The notes under the pieces: model-generated
The model's input: the letters and a program-made list of their open reading frames with translations, nothing else
The model's database searches: none
Told to the model about the DNA's origin: nothing
Translations under genes and position numbers: made by a program
Assembly (NCBI GenBank): GCA_015680685.1
Contig: MNCI01000986.1
Coordinates: 572,195-636,194 of the forward strand
DNA: 64,000 nt
From: Gnetum montanum
Taxonomy: Eukaryota; Streptophyta; Gnetopsida; Gnetales; Gnetaceae
Reading direction: 5' to 3'
Shown: in pieces, positions 46,550 to 58,899 of the stretch
How positions within the stretch are numbered: the first letter of the stretch is position 1
Layout: each line of letters opens with the position of its first letter

Positions 46550-48349
46550 ATCTTCCCATTTTTGGTGATGTCCAAGACTTAAGAACATGGGTTTAAAAAT
46601 TCCATCATACCATTTGATTAAGCAATTTAAAGGCACAAATAGTTGTAAATATATATATCTAGCTAAGGATGACAAAGAGATGAATAGCTATTAATAAGTT
46701 CACATCCTTTAACATTAGTCTCAAAGGGTAAAAAAATCTCATTAAGATCTATCCATATCTATAAAGCATATCACATAATTCATTAAACTCAAGGAAACAT
46801 AATTTAAGCCTTTTAACTTGGAATGCATAACATTTCTATTTAGGATCAAAGGTTGAGCATTGAAGATCAAGTATCCTATCTTTGAACCATAAGCCATAAG
46901 TAACAAAATCACTATTTACTATATAGGCTAAGATTTATGATTATGAGGACTATATCCATAATAAAAAGCAAGTCTTAACAAATAGTTTTCACCAAATATC
47001 CAATACACATATCTTATGATCTTATGAATAACATCTTATCCTCCTTTTTACACATCATCAAAAAGATAATACATTTAGATTTCATTACTAAGGAGAGAGA
47101 GACAAAACAACTATTTCATTAAAGACCTCATATTGTCATAAAAATAGTCAAAATGGCACAAACTTAGCATGCTGAAAAAATGTTAAAATATCAAGCATAA
47201 TAAATCATATTCTTAATACAATGCTCATAATAAAATTTGATACAACCATGTCAATTTCAAATTCTAGAACCAATAAAGGTAATCTTTAGGTAAAAGATCC
47301 AAGAATTATTTGACCAAAATTAACTTCTACTTTTACCTTAAATACTTTACTAGATTTTAATATGAATAAATTTTTCTTTATTTATTTTCTACCGTGGGTG
47401 GTAGAATTGGAAGTCTTGCAACTTGAGTGTATTTTTGTAAAAGTCATTGAAGACTCCCCCTACACTGATGGTCCAAAAGATAATGATTGTTGATGGGGTA
47501 TAGGCTCCTCCTATATAAGTGCAAATTTTCTTTCAACTTTTGCAATGCATCTACTGCTAAATTTCCTTCCTTTGGTTACCTTGCCTTTATAGAGATGCAT
47601 TCTAGAATCTCATCAATGTCAATAAATTTGTAATTCCATATTAAGATAAAGTGTGGAGACTTTTGAACTTAAAGTCTCTTATTAGTAGTACCTTCAAGAT
47701 ATGATAACTACCAAAATTTTCAATAATAGATGATAAATACTAAATGATACCAACATAGCATAATAATTTTTTTTTTCAATAAAAAGCTTCTTGTTGATCC
47801 TTCTTAAAAGATTCATGAATTACACCACTTGAAACCATTACATACTAGTTAAGGACCCAAAAAATGATTTACTAATATTCATCAATATCCATTAAAACAT
47901 TGATGATCATATGCTCTTATGTACAGCTAAAAAACTTGCAAGATCAAGTGATATTTTCTTTAGATAACAAAAAATCTCCAGCAACATCCATGTAATTAAT
48001 TTTCTAACTACTAAAAATTATAAACTAATATATACTAAGTCTAGAAAGTGAAGGAATAAAGATTTACTATTACTTACCTTGCTTTCTTTCAAGCATGAAC
48101 ATGATTAATGAAGTTTGAGATGAGGTCCTCCATCATAGAGTACCTTCCTAGCATGTAAATTTTTCTTACCTTTTCTATCATCAACATCTTTGTTTGAACT
48201 TTTAAATTCATTTGAGGTTGTTCCTTTATTAAGGTCATTTTCACCAAAATGAGAGGACTAATAATTTTTGCTAGTTATGGGGTTTTATCCTATTATTTCA
48301 TTAGAAACTATTCCTTCCTCTTGTTCATTGGTTCTCCAAGATTTTTTAC
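46550..48349. other. Non-coding 3' interior of gag-only element 1
   Basis: No pol motif. Shares blocks with the same part of element 2, for example ACTCCCCCTACACTGATG near 47,453 with a near-identical block near 54,712. Confidence 0.6.
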
Positions 48350-49906
48350 CCCATAAGATACACTTACTAGTCTCCCCTTGATAAGACCAAGTAGCCATGT
48401 TATTTTACTCTAAAGATGGTTGATAATAACCTTGTTCATGTCCATATACTTTACAGCAAAAATATAGGGTATCTCTAATTTGGATAGGATTATCAAACAT
48501 AGTCTTGTTTCTCCTTGTATATGATACCGAACTTGTACAAGCTTTCTCTTGAGAAGCCTCCTCTAGATCTTTGTCATTATGTTGATTTTGAGGCACTTCC
48601 TAATTATTTCCAATTTTTACATTTAGTATGTTTCTACACTTTTTCTCATATAAATGGATTAGCAAATGAACTTCAACCTTTACATCTGAGAGTTCCATTT
48701 TTAGAGTGGAGCATATAGTATAAAGTTCACAAATTTCATTATCTTTTCTACACATGTTTTTTTTCTTGATTTTTTTAGTAAATAATGTAGAGTAATAATT
48801 TCCTCACATAATTCACTATACCTTTTGTCAATTTTACCTTTAGATTCTTTAAGGACTTTCGTATAATTCTCATGTGTAAGAGTCATGCATATAAGATGTG
48901 AATCTGTTGTACTATCATCTACTTCCTCACTTTCTTCATCATCACAATTGGTGTAGAAATTTTGCATTTTTGTATTAACTTCATATTAGTCCTTCTTTGG
49001 AAACCTACCAACATTGGACATTCAAAGGCCACATGGCATCTACCACCACAAATCCAAAATTCTATAGAGAATGCATCAAGATTTAAACTTTTAAAATTCT
49101 TATCTCTTACCTTACCTTTGGTGCCAAATTGGTTGAATCTCTTACCTATTCTTGCATGTAATCTTTGAACTCTCCTTGATAAGAGAGCCAATTCATCCTC
49201 ATTATTCACTTCATGTTCAAGTGACTTCTTCTTCTTTAATGAACCTTTAAGGGCAATAGGCTTTTCTTTGATCGCACCTTCACTAATGAGGTTCATCTCA
49301 TAAGAAATGAGTGCACTTTAAAACTCTTTGAATTTAAGAACTAAGAAATCTTTGATTTTCTCCATAGCTGTAACTTTTGGTTTAAACTCAAGCTACAAAG
49401 TTCTAATCATTTTAATAATCACATCACTTTCAAGTAAATATTTTCTTGTCCTACAAATGACTACAACTAAATCATTGGATCTAGAGAAATAATCCTTTAT
49501 TTTCTTTCCTTTCAATTTGAGTTTATCATACTCATTTTGTAACACAAGAAGTTTTGATTATTTGACAACAAATGTATCTTCATATGTTGCTTCTAGTGCT
49601 TCCCAAATTTCTTTAGTAGTTTTGCACCAAGCTCCTCTATTAAATTCATATTTACTCAAAGCACAATAAAGATAATTATTTGCTTCCTAATCAAACATGA
49701 ACTTATCTTTTTTCATCTTGTGTCCATATGCTTCTTGGCTTCATATCTCTTGTCATGCTATCAATGGATGGCATGTAACCTTCAAGAATGAATTCCCAGA
49801 GTTCAAACTACATGGATTTGAAGAATCCTTACATTCTAACCTTCTAGTACATGAAGTTGATAATATCAAACATAGGAGGCTTGGTGTAAGATGTCTGTTT
49901 TATCAT
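48350..49906 (-). pseudogene. Gag of gag-only element 1 (copia-like)
   Basis: Minus-strand start ATG at 49,906. Blocks run in order: KPPMFDIINF then KVRM (the YWKVRM position has a stop for Trp); LQNEYDKLKLKGKKIKDYFS near 49,500; a region matching VIIKMIRTL and MNLISEGAI (shared word for word with element 2); then the zinc knuckle FWICGGRCHVAFEC at about 49,025-49,070. A Cys/His-rich tail lies at 48,420-48,480. This is the gag_2/UBN2 type of copia elements. Many stops are present, mostly TAG or TAA where Gln is expected. Confidence 0.75.
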
Positions 49907-49940
49907 TCACTCTTGTGGTGTTAAGCTCTAAAAAGAGAGT

Positions 49941-49957
49941 ACCAGGCTTCGATACCA
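49941..49957 (-). promoter_or_regulatory. Primer binding site of element 1, tRNA-iMet type
   Basis: On the minus strand TGGTATCGAAGCCTGGT starts two bases after the LTR end, matching the usual TGGTATCAGAGC pattern. Confidence 0.8.
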
Positions 49958-49959
49958 CA

Positions 49960-51853
49960 TGAGAATCAAGAACTTAGAAGGAGGGTTGAATAAGTTCCCA
50001 ATTTGAGTAATCAAGACAACCGAAACCACACATAAATTTACATGGTTTCTGATGAGTGGCAAGGTACCCTACACTCAACCATACGAATATGAGCGTTTCA
50101 CGCGTGATCCGGTCAAACTCCGCAGACGGACTAGTTGTGGCACCTAGATAGTTATCCTTAGGTTGCAGTTCGCTATCTTCCCACCTAGACTAGTATTTAT
50201 ATTTGTCACATATGGTTTAGTCCAGAGTGAGGTGTATAATGTGTTCCTAATTCTAACGCTACTCTTGAAGGTAATGGAAAGTAATATTAGCTAAGCTAAG
50301 CTAGGAGGAAAAGGGTAAGAAAATCTAATCTAGCCTAAGTACGATGAGCAACCAATTCCTTGACTAACCGTACACATCTGATGCATGACTACCACTGGGA
50401 TTACCAAGCATAGATCCTAGGTATGCCACTAGGTTACCAAGTAGTCACACGAAGATGCTCGTAATCAAGTTGTACTCATTCCGCATTATAATAATTAAAT
50501 AAACAAAGTGACTACTACAATGATGAAGTAATCTCGATCTTTATTGCAGGTCATGTGCATGTCCAAGTACGTCACACTCGAATAAAGGATGTCGTACAAT
50601 TACATTCACCACACTACAGGTAGACACGGAAAAATAAACTATCTCTGGAGTGGCCAAACTGCCAGAGCTTCGTTACTTCTAACTCCTAATTAATAACTAA
50701 TGCCGAACAAGGGAGAGATGCTTCTTATTTATAGACATTACGGTAGACTGCGATATCGCGTACGCGATATCGCGGCTTATGCAATCTCACATCCCATCAG
50801 TTTCCCAACTTGGGAACATTCACACTCATAGGGTAGAATCCTTGCACACCTTCAAACTTTGTTTCTTAAAAATATATTTTAAAGGACGTCACAACCTTTA
50901 TAATGTTTGAGCTCCACTCGAAGTATTTTTTTTATAGGAAAAACACTCAATCCCACAAGGTCCCAACCAGCTCAAAATGTGGTCTCAAGGATCCCATAAT
51001 CTTTACAAAGACATGAACTCCACAAGGAATGTTTTCTTAATAGAAAGACACTTAACCTCGTAAGGTCCTAACAAGCTCATAAGATGCCTTCTCGCAAGAA
51101 GCACATCAACCTAGCAAAGCTACAAAGAGAAAAAGAATCAACGAGAGAATGTAACTAACTTTACAAATTTCTTGCAATGAAGCTCTCAATACAAATACAA
51201 AATACAAAGGATAGAGAATTGAAGAGACACAACAAATTCACTTAATGTAGATAATGAATATTCTAATGAATAGTGTTTGTACAATGTTTATCTTTTTCTC
51301 AAGAATTCCACTTTATTTTATAGCCTTTTACTTTTAAAATCCTCCTAAGAATTCATACAATGGCTAGGAAATGACTAGTTGGGATGCCCTATTCAAGCTT
51401 GGGATATCTCACTAAAAACTAGCCACATGTAGGTGGGTCATACCACTAAACATTAGAGCATCTCACTTGGAATGTCCTAGTTAGGACATCCTAATAGAAA
51501 TTGGGACATCTGCTATTTTTTCGAGATGTCTATCCTAAAACTTAATCTTCATCTTTAGGGACATCCAAGCTAATATTGAAACACCTTCATTTGTCTTATA
51601 GACTTCATGCATTCTTGTAATCTTCCATCTTATTCAAGACTTCTTGTCATCTCAATACAACGCTTGTTTTGACACCATGAAGCTCTTGGTTCAATCATCA
51701 TGCTCTTGTCTCAGTCTCATGAAGTCCTTGTCTATACACCGATAAGCTCTTATCTTAGTTTTATCATCTTGTTCTTTCTTAGTTCTACAAGACCATAAGC
51801 ACATTTTCCTAATTTTCCATTTTCTAAGGTTTTGACATACTAAAAGATCAACA
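49960..51853 (-). repeat. 5' LTR of gag-only element 1 (interrupted)
   Basis: Aligns with 45,408-46,549 except for the solo LTR and its duplication at 50,045-50,804. Confidence 0.85.
50050..50799 (-). mobile_element. Solo LTR with GCGATATCGC palindrome (minus), nested in the 5' LTR
   Basis: 750 bp with TGATG...CATCA termini and GTTTC duplications at 50,045-50,049 and 50,800-50,804. On the minus strand a perfect 24-bp palindrome lies at 50,750-50,773 (two GCGATATCGC halves around GTAC), then TATAAATA at 50,726-50,733, then AATAAA at 50,540-50,545. Same order as in the copy at 42,214. Confidence 0.92.
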
Positions 51854-51858
51854 AATTA

Positions 51859-52489
51859 TTCATCAAGTATGAAGCACAAGAGTTATACAAGTAGGTTTTC
51901 CCCAAAGCAAGCTTCAATCCTTGGTGCACTTACATAGCCACACCTACAAGTGTTCATATGCATTCAAAGATTTGAATGTAAAACATACCTATCTTCTAAA
52001 AACACACATGTTAGTATTATCTCAATGAGAAAATAACACTATATCATGGAAAACCATCAAATTATTATTGTATATATAACAGTGAGATGGAGTAGTAGTA
52101 GTAGGAATTGTAAAAAATGTAATGTTAGGTGTCTTACCATAGGCATAATGAATTCTATATGTGATGCATGGTTAGAATGATCATTAGCCCTTCCATGCAT
52201 AATCTAAAGCAATTCCATACCATTTACTAGTGACACCATATTATATCATCTCAAAACTAATAACCACAAGGTTATCACAATCGTAAGGAATCTTAACACT
52301 TAACAATGAAGTCCAAGGAAGCAATTTATTAATAACACATTCTAATTTTCAAAGAGAATTAGCCATTGGATAGAGGAGTATCTTTAGACATGGGTAATGC
52401 CTTTCTAGCCCCATAACCAATGCAAGTCCAAGCAACCTTGAAATTTTTGAGAAGCTGCCTACCTTTAGGTATGGATAACATGTATTTCC
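51859..52489. other. Spacer between the two gag-only elements
   Basis: No gene recognised. A block near 52,370-52,420 resembles sequence at 58,265-58,315 on the other side of element 2, perhaps parts of one older repeat. Confidence 0.35.
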
Positions 52490-52494
52490 AGTGA
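52490..52494 (-). repeat. Target site duplication AGTGA
   Basis: Identical to 58,207-58,211. Confidence 0.85.
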
Positions 52495-53609
52495 TGTGGA
52501 TCATTGAACTTAGAAGGGGGAGGGGGTGAGATTAATAAGTTCTCCAAATTAAAAATTTATGAACCAAAGCACACACATGGAATTAATGTGGTTCCCAAAA
52601 TTGGATAGTCTACACTTAGATGGTAGATCACAAGCACACCTCTGGACTTTGTTGCTCTCAAATGTGGCTTAAAGGGTCCACACCTTGTACAATCTTCAAG
52701 TCCCACTTTGGAGTGTTGTTCTGCAACACCAATCACTCAATCCCATAAGATCCTAACAAGCTCAAGCAAGATTCCTTTGCACAAGAAGCACATCAACACC
52801 GCAAGGCAACAAGGAAGAATAATTACAAGGGATAAATGTAACTTATTTGCTAATCCTGCACTTTAAGGTACAACACACTTTATAATGAACAAATGATGAT
52901 ACAGTGAAGAGCAACGGAGATCACAATGATTGTACAATGATTACACATAAGCTTGCACTTTTTCCAATGCATATGATGCCTTCTTATAGTTATCATGTTT
53001 CCAAATCCATCTTGAAACTCGTGCAATGACTAGCCAATAGTTACTAATGGTCATGGAAGATGTCTTCTTTGTGCTTGAGATATCTTTTTGTATTTACTCT
53101 ATATTCTAGGAAGATGTCTTTGTCTGGGAAAGATGTCTTTCTTAAATTTCCATTCTAGGAATATGTCTTTGTTTAATGGAAGACATCTTTCTAAAATTGT
53201 CCTACATTCTTTGAAGATGTCTTTGCTTGATGGAAGATGTCTTTGCTTGAGGAAGGACATCTACTATTTCTTAAAGACATCTTTTCCTATGCATCTTCCA
53301 ATTCTACCAGGACATCTATTGTTTCTCAGAGATGTATTTCTTCAATCTTCCTTTGCATGATGAATTCATCATTCCTTATCCACAACCTTGATCTTTCATT
53401 TGCTTCAATGATGAAAACTCTACTTGTCCACATTCTTTGAATTCTTTTCTTTTAAGCTTAGCTTTTGTTGATGAACCCTTGAGACCTTGTGGATGACTTT
53501 CTCCTTTTGTTTACACTAGTATGTTCCTTGTCATCTCATCTTAGTCCTACAACACACACACATCCGTGGTCTCCATTTTGCTTAACATTTTGACACACCA
53601 AAAGGTTCA
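52495..53609 (-). repeat. 3' LTR of gag-only element 2
   Basis: About nine AGATGTCT or GACATCT words at 53,055-53,335. The purine tract on the minus strand (AAAAATGAGGAGA) lies at about 53,613-53,625. Confidence 0.85.
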
Positions 53610-55199
53610 AAATCTCCTCATTTTTGGTGATATTCAAAACTTAATAAAATGGGTGAGTAATCATACAAATATAATCATACTATTCTCCCCTTTTTTGAAC
53701 AACAACAAAAAGGATAAGACACATAAACTGGTGAAAGAGTCATCATAAAAGCACGATATCATAAAATAAGCATAATAAACAATCATGGCATAATTCCAAG
53801 GAAAAAAACATTAGCAAGAAAGAATATCAATTAAAGAGTACACATTTTTCAGCATTAAGTCCCATGAGAAGTTTCCCCCAATTTTTCAAGAATTAATCCA
53901 AGCCTTTCCAAGTGATATTCAAACTTAAATCTTGAAGTAGAGTATAAGCCTTGAAGATTAAGTAACCTATCCCTAAATCAATAAATCATTAGTAGTTTGT
54001 AGTACATGGTTATTTTAATGCATAAATATTCTTCATTCGTTTAAAAACATTGGAGAAAGAGTAGGGCATATGATAAGGAGAATATAGCAATACATCTTCA
54101 CAATGTGAAACTAGTCATGTCATATTTTAAGTACTACTCAAAGGATGTTTCAATCAAAATCATGGATACTTTTCCATAATTAGAATGATCATGTGCTTGC
54201 TCATATTGTTGTAAGGAATAATATCACTATTTGCATTCTTTCATATAAGTACTCCTTTAGCTTATGCTTGAATATCGAATAGGTGGGTTGATGATACATT
54301 AAGACTTGCTCTTATCAGTTCAAAACAAGGATCTACAACTAATCCAAAAGAAAAGAAAAGACCAACACTCACATAATTTAATGTAAAAGACCAAATATAG
54401 ATCAAGCATCCTTTTGAATTGAAACAATTATTTCATTAGAACTTGTATCTTTATATTCAATTAGAAATTTAGAAAACATCAATCCAAAGGATATTGAAAC
54501 CATAAAAGTAATATGCATATTTTTCTCTTTGTATAAGGCAATAGTACAAACACAACCATTTTTAAAAAACTAAATGATAATAATGCCAAAGGATATCAGG
54601 AACACAAATTCAAGAATCAACCATCGACTTAAAAGAAGAATACCTCTTGATGTCCTTATCTTCCTCATTTTTGGAATATTTTGCTATTTATTGGTTTAAG
54701 TATCCAAAGACTTCCCCTACATTGATGATCTTCAAGATGGTGATGGATAATGAGGAATAGGCTCCCCCTATACATGTGCTACTTATATTGGACTATTAAT
54801 GTACAAATGTTCTAAATCACAAAAGCACTACAACTATAGGTCAATGTTAAGCTTAAATGCAAAGACTAAGTTCTCTAATCAGTAATATTGATAAGATTTT
54901 TCAAACGCTTTCCTTATCCCATAAATAGCAAAAATATCCCAAAGGCCATGAGCTTAGAAGTAGATCATCACAATAAGTTCAGATTAAACATGACAAGAGC
55001 CAATAAGATAATGATCCAAAGGAAATTGAAATAAGTGCTACACACATTTTTTCATAGAACTAGTTATTTTAGGCTCAAAAACAAATATAAGGGATGCTCT
55101 AAGCAATTATTCCACCATTTTCCAAGACAAATAATTTTGGACTTCATATACCATTAGCAAGCAAAGAGATGGAATCTTACCTTGGCTTACCTTGCTTAC
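53610..55199. other. Non-coding 3' interior of gag-only element 2
   Basis: No pol domain in any frame; AT-rich, with blocks shared with the corresponding part of element 1. Confidence 0.6.
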
Positions 55200-56877
55200 A
55201 GGGGAGAAGAGAATATTAATGGAGTTTAAGGTATCATGAAGTACCTTCTCATCTTTTGGTTCTCTTTCATTAGATCGTATATGTGATGTCTCTATTTTTC
55301 ATGCTCTTTATGATAGAACCCTTGATCACTTATTGCACTATTTTCAATACTCTACTTCTCTTCATTCTCACTTATTGGTAGCTGCATAATTTTCTTACCA
55401 AAGGCTTTTTAACAAGACCAAGCATTAATCTTGTTTTGATCATCATGAGTATAGTTATGAATTTTTTTACAATCACAATTTTCACAAACAAATAAAGTAT
55501 CATCCTCATGATAAAAATTATCAAACCTGATTGTGCTTGAGCTTGGATTTTCATGTGTGGCTTCCTCTAAATTCTTTGGTTGTTTTTTAGGAGTCTCCCC
55601 TTCTTGAACCTTGCTACAATTTATATTAAAAGAGGTTAGTTGTTGAATCTCAACTTTTATGTCTGAGATCTCTTCTTTTACTTTAGCATGAATAGCATCT
55701 AGCTTAAAAAGTAGAAATTTCTTTACCTTCCTAATCAAATGATGTAAAAGAAAAATTTCTTCTTTAAATTCACTATACCTCTTATCACACTTACCATCTT
55801 GTTTAGCCATATGTCAGGAATTTTCATCTGTAAGTGTCATGCATATGAGATGTGAATTTTTGGAAGAATTGCATGCTTCTTCTTCACTTTGCTCGCCATC
55901 ATCCCAACTAGTATAAAAGTTGGTCTTTTTGGTTCCTCATTGTTGGATCTATTCTTTGGCTATACATTACTATCACTAGGACATTTGAAGGTCAGATGGC
56001 CTCTTCCTCCATAAACCCAACATTCTATAAAATGAAAATATAAGTAAAAATTTAAAAAAATCTACCTCTTTCTCTACCTTTGAACAAATTGGATCTTTGT
56101 TGTGATGCTCCCTTATTTCTTCTTGTTAGCAATCACTGCAGCTTCCTTGAGAGAAGGGCAATCTCATCTTTGCTACCCTCATCATGTTCATTGAACTCTT
56201 TCTCATTGGAGGCAGTCTTTAGATCAATAGGTCTTTCTTGGATTGCTCCTTCACTTATGAGATTCATTTCATAAGTAATGAGAGCACTTTTAAGCTCTTC
56301 AAATTTTAAGGTTAAGAAATTTCTAATCTCTACCATAGCCATGACCTTTAGTCTGAACTCTAGTTGTAGGGTTCTGATCATTTTGATGATGACATCACTT
56401 TCGAGTAAATCTTTACTTGTTCCTCTAATAGCTACAACAAGATCATTAGCTCTAGAGAAATAATCTATTATTTTTTCACCTTCTCTCATTTTAAGTTTAT
56501 CATATTCACTTTGTAAAACTAATAATTTCAATTGTTTAACAATAGATGGTCCTTCATAGATAGCTTCTAAAGTTTGCCAAATTTCTTTGGTTTTTTTTAC
56601 ATCCCACTACTCTATTAAATTTAGATTTATTCAATGAACAATATCAATAATTTTTTGCTTTTGAATCAAACATGAACTTATCATTTTCCTCTTATGTCCA
56701 TTTATTGCGAGGCTTGATGATGCTGATGGAGTTGTCAATAGGTAGGGTGTAGCCTTTAAGGATTGACTTCCATACTTCAAATTCCATGGATTCAAAGAAC
56801 CCTTACATTCTAACTTTCCAATAGGCAAAGTTGAATCCATCAAACATGGATGGCTTTGTATAAGATGTCCTCTCCAT
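55200..56877 (-). pseudogene. Gag of gag-only element 2 (copia-like)
   Basis: The minus-strand ATG at 56,877 gives MERTSYTKPSMFDGFNFAYW then KVRM, the copia gag start. The core at 56,133-56,531 is open for 132 codons: LVLQSEYDKLKMREGEKI, DYFSRANDLVVAIRGTSK, VIIKMIRTLQLEFRLKV and MNLISEGAIQERPI. Zinc knuckle CWVYGGRGHLTFKC lies at about 55,985-56,030 (second Cys reads Tyr). A C-terminal segment at 55,409-55,810 (133 codons open) is Lys/Glu-rich, coiled-coil-like, with a Cys cluster CENCDC. Less decayed than the element 1 gag. Confidence 0.8.
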
Positions 56878-56910
56878 TGTTCATTCTTGAAGTTGATAAT
56901 GACAAAGAAG

Positions 56911-56930
56911 AGTACTAGTCTTTGATACCA
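56911..56930 (-). promoter_or_regulatory. Primer binding site of element 2, tRNA-iMet type
   Basis: On the minus strand TGGTATCAAAGACTAGT starts two bases after the LTR end. Confidence 0.8.
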
Positions 56931-56932
56931 CT

Positions 56933-58206
56933 TGTGGAACCTTGAACTTAGAAAAGGGGGGGCGGGAGGAGGGGCGGGGGAAGGGTGGGGATGAATAAGT
57001 TCCCCAAATTAAAACTTTATGAACCAGAGCACACACATGAAATTAACATGATTCCCCAACTTGGATAGTCCACACTCAGAGGGTAGACGACAAGCATACC
57101 TCCAAACTTTGTTGCTCTAATGTGGTTTGAAGGGTCCACACCCTATATAATCTTCAAGCTTTACTCTAGAGTATTGTGCTACAACACCAACCACTCAACT
57201 CTACAAGGTCTTTTCAAGCTTGGAATGTGGTTTCTAGGCTTCCACAACCTTTACAATCTTGAGCTTTACTTCAAAGTATTATGTCGCAACACCAATCACT
57301 TAATCCCACAGGATCCCAACAAGCTTAAGCAAGATGCCTTCCCACAAGAAGCACATCAACCTTGTAGGGCAACAAGGGAGAATAATTACAAGGGATAAAT
57401 ACAACTTAGTTTGTTGATCCTTGCACTTTGAGGTACAACACACTTTACAATGAAAAAATGATGATACAATGAAGAGCAACAAATATCACAATGATTGAAA
57501 AAATAATTGTACAATGATTACACATAAGCTTGCATTTTTCCAAACGCATATGATGTCTTCTTATAAATGTCATGTTTTCAAATCCATCTTGGAACTCGTG
57601 CAATGGCTAACCAACGGTCACTAACAGTCATGGAAGACATCTTCTTCGTGCCTGAGACATCTTTATGTATTTTCCATATATTTTGGGAAGACATCTTTGT
57701 CTAGGAAATACATATTTCTGAAATCTTCATTCTGCAAAGATGTCTCTGTCTGATAGAAGATTTCTTTCTAAAACGAGCCTACATTCTATGAAGATGTCTT
57801 TGCCTGATGAAAGATGTCTCTGCCTAATGAAAGACGTCTTTTCTTGAGGAAAGATGTCTGCTATTTCTTAAAGACATCTTTGCCTATGCATCTACCAATT
57901 CTACCAAGATGTCTACTATTTCTCAAGGACATCTTTTGTCAACCTTCCTTTGCATGATGAGTTCATCATTCCTTGTCGACAACCTTAATCTTTTGCTTGC
58001 TTCAATGATGACAACTCTACTTGTCCATGTTCTTTGAATTATTTTCCTTTAAGCTTGCCTTTTATGGATGAACCCTTGAGACCTTGTGAATGACTTTCTT
58101 CTTTTATTTACCAGTTCATTCCTTGTCATCTCATCTTAGTCCTACAACAGACACACATCCTTTGTCTCCATGTTACATAACGTTTTTACATACCAAAAGG
58201 TTCACA
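56933..58206 (-). repeat. 5' LTR of gag-only element 2
   Basis: Contains a G-rich tract at 56,956-56,990 near its 3' end and about eleven AGATGTCT/AGACATCT words at 57,630-57,930, one of them still AGACGTCT (57,832-57,839). A TATA-like TTATAA lies at 57,561-57,566, downstream of the array on the minus strand. Confidence 0.85.
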
Positions 58207-58211
58207 AGTGA
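58207..58211 (-). repeat. Target site duplication AGTGA
   Basis: Matches 52,490-52,494. Confidence 0.85.
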
Positions 58212-58899
58212 AACCCTTATAAATTTCTATTATGTGTATTTATTATGTTATTACTACGTCAACCTTACCAGAGGACTACCTTTAAACATGGGTAACATGT
58301 CTTTCTAGTAACATGGTAAGACAACACTTATTTTGGATATACTTTCATTTTTCATTAGAACTTAGATAAATAATATAACTTAATAGTGGGGTAAGACTTC
58401 TAGTAGTATCCTTAGAGAATTCACAAATACCCTTGATGTCACACCCTTTTCATTCCCACTTGGTTCTTCACTTTTTCATCCAAGCATAATGATTATGATT
58501 TTATTTAGTTTTATTATGGAAAGAATGTCATTATATCTATGGTAAGAACCTCATATTATCGGAAATAAATGGATGGATGATGTGGTCTCATTGTATATAA
58601 TGAATCAATTCTTCAATGATTGGATAATATAAAGTGAAATTCCCATTATTTGGACTACATGTTGTTTTATGCCTTTACACTTTATTAGAAAAAATAGAAA
58701 AATATGTACGTGAAAGATACTAAGAATCATGGAAGAATGGTAAGAATAGGAAAATGTATAAATAAGTCAAAATATATTAAAAAAATTAAAAATCATTAAG
58801 AAATGGAAAAGGTATAAAAGAATGGTAAAGATATCAAAGAATGTAAAAATTGGTAAGAAACAAGAAAAATATAACAAGTATCTGAAAAGAGGGTTTGGT
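58212..58899. other. Unassigned stretch between element 2 and the pol relic
   Basis: No gene. Probably the 3' non-coding part of the minus-strand Athila-like element. Confidence 0.35.

Larger units (their letters stand above)
45408..51853 (-). mobile_element. Gag-only LTR element 1 (copia-like), minus strand
   Basis: 3' LTR 45,408-46,549, 5' LTR 49,960-51,853 (itself interrupted by a 750-bp solo LTR), flanking AATTA duplications, and an iMet-type primer site directly inside the 5' LTR. Without the nested insertion the element is about 5.69 kb and the LTRs 1,142 and 1,139 bp. The 3.4-kb interior codes only for gag; no protease, integrase or RT motif is seen in any frame. Its sister at 52,495-58,206 has the same plan and almost the same length, so the short form was itself transposing. 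This fits the class known as TR-GAG elements. Confidence 0.88.
52495..58206 (-). mobile_element. Gag-only LTR element 2 (copia-like), minus strand
   Basis: 5.71 kb. 3' LTR 52,495 to about 53,609, 5' LTR 56,933-58,206, AGTGA duplications, iMet primer site, purine tract by the 3' LTR. The interior (3.3 kb) has only gag. Same family and orientation as element 1. Confidence 0.88.

Noticed and set aside
52370-58315. Similarity of the flanks of gag-only element 2 as LTRs of an outer element
   Set aside because: Only about 40 bases look alike; too short to claim without an alignment.
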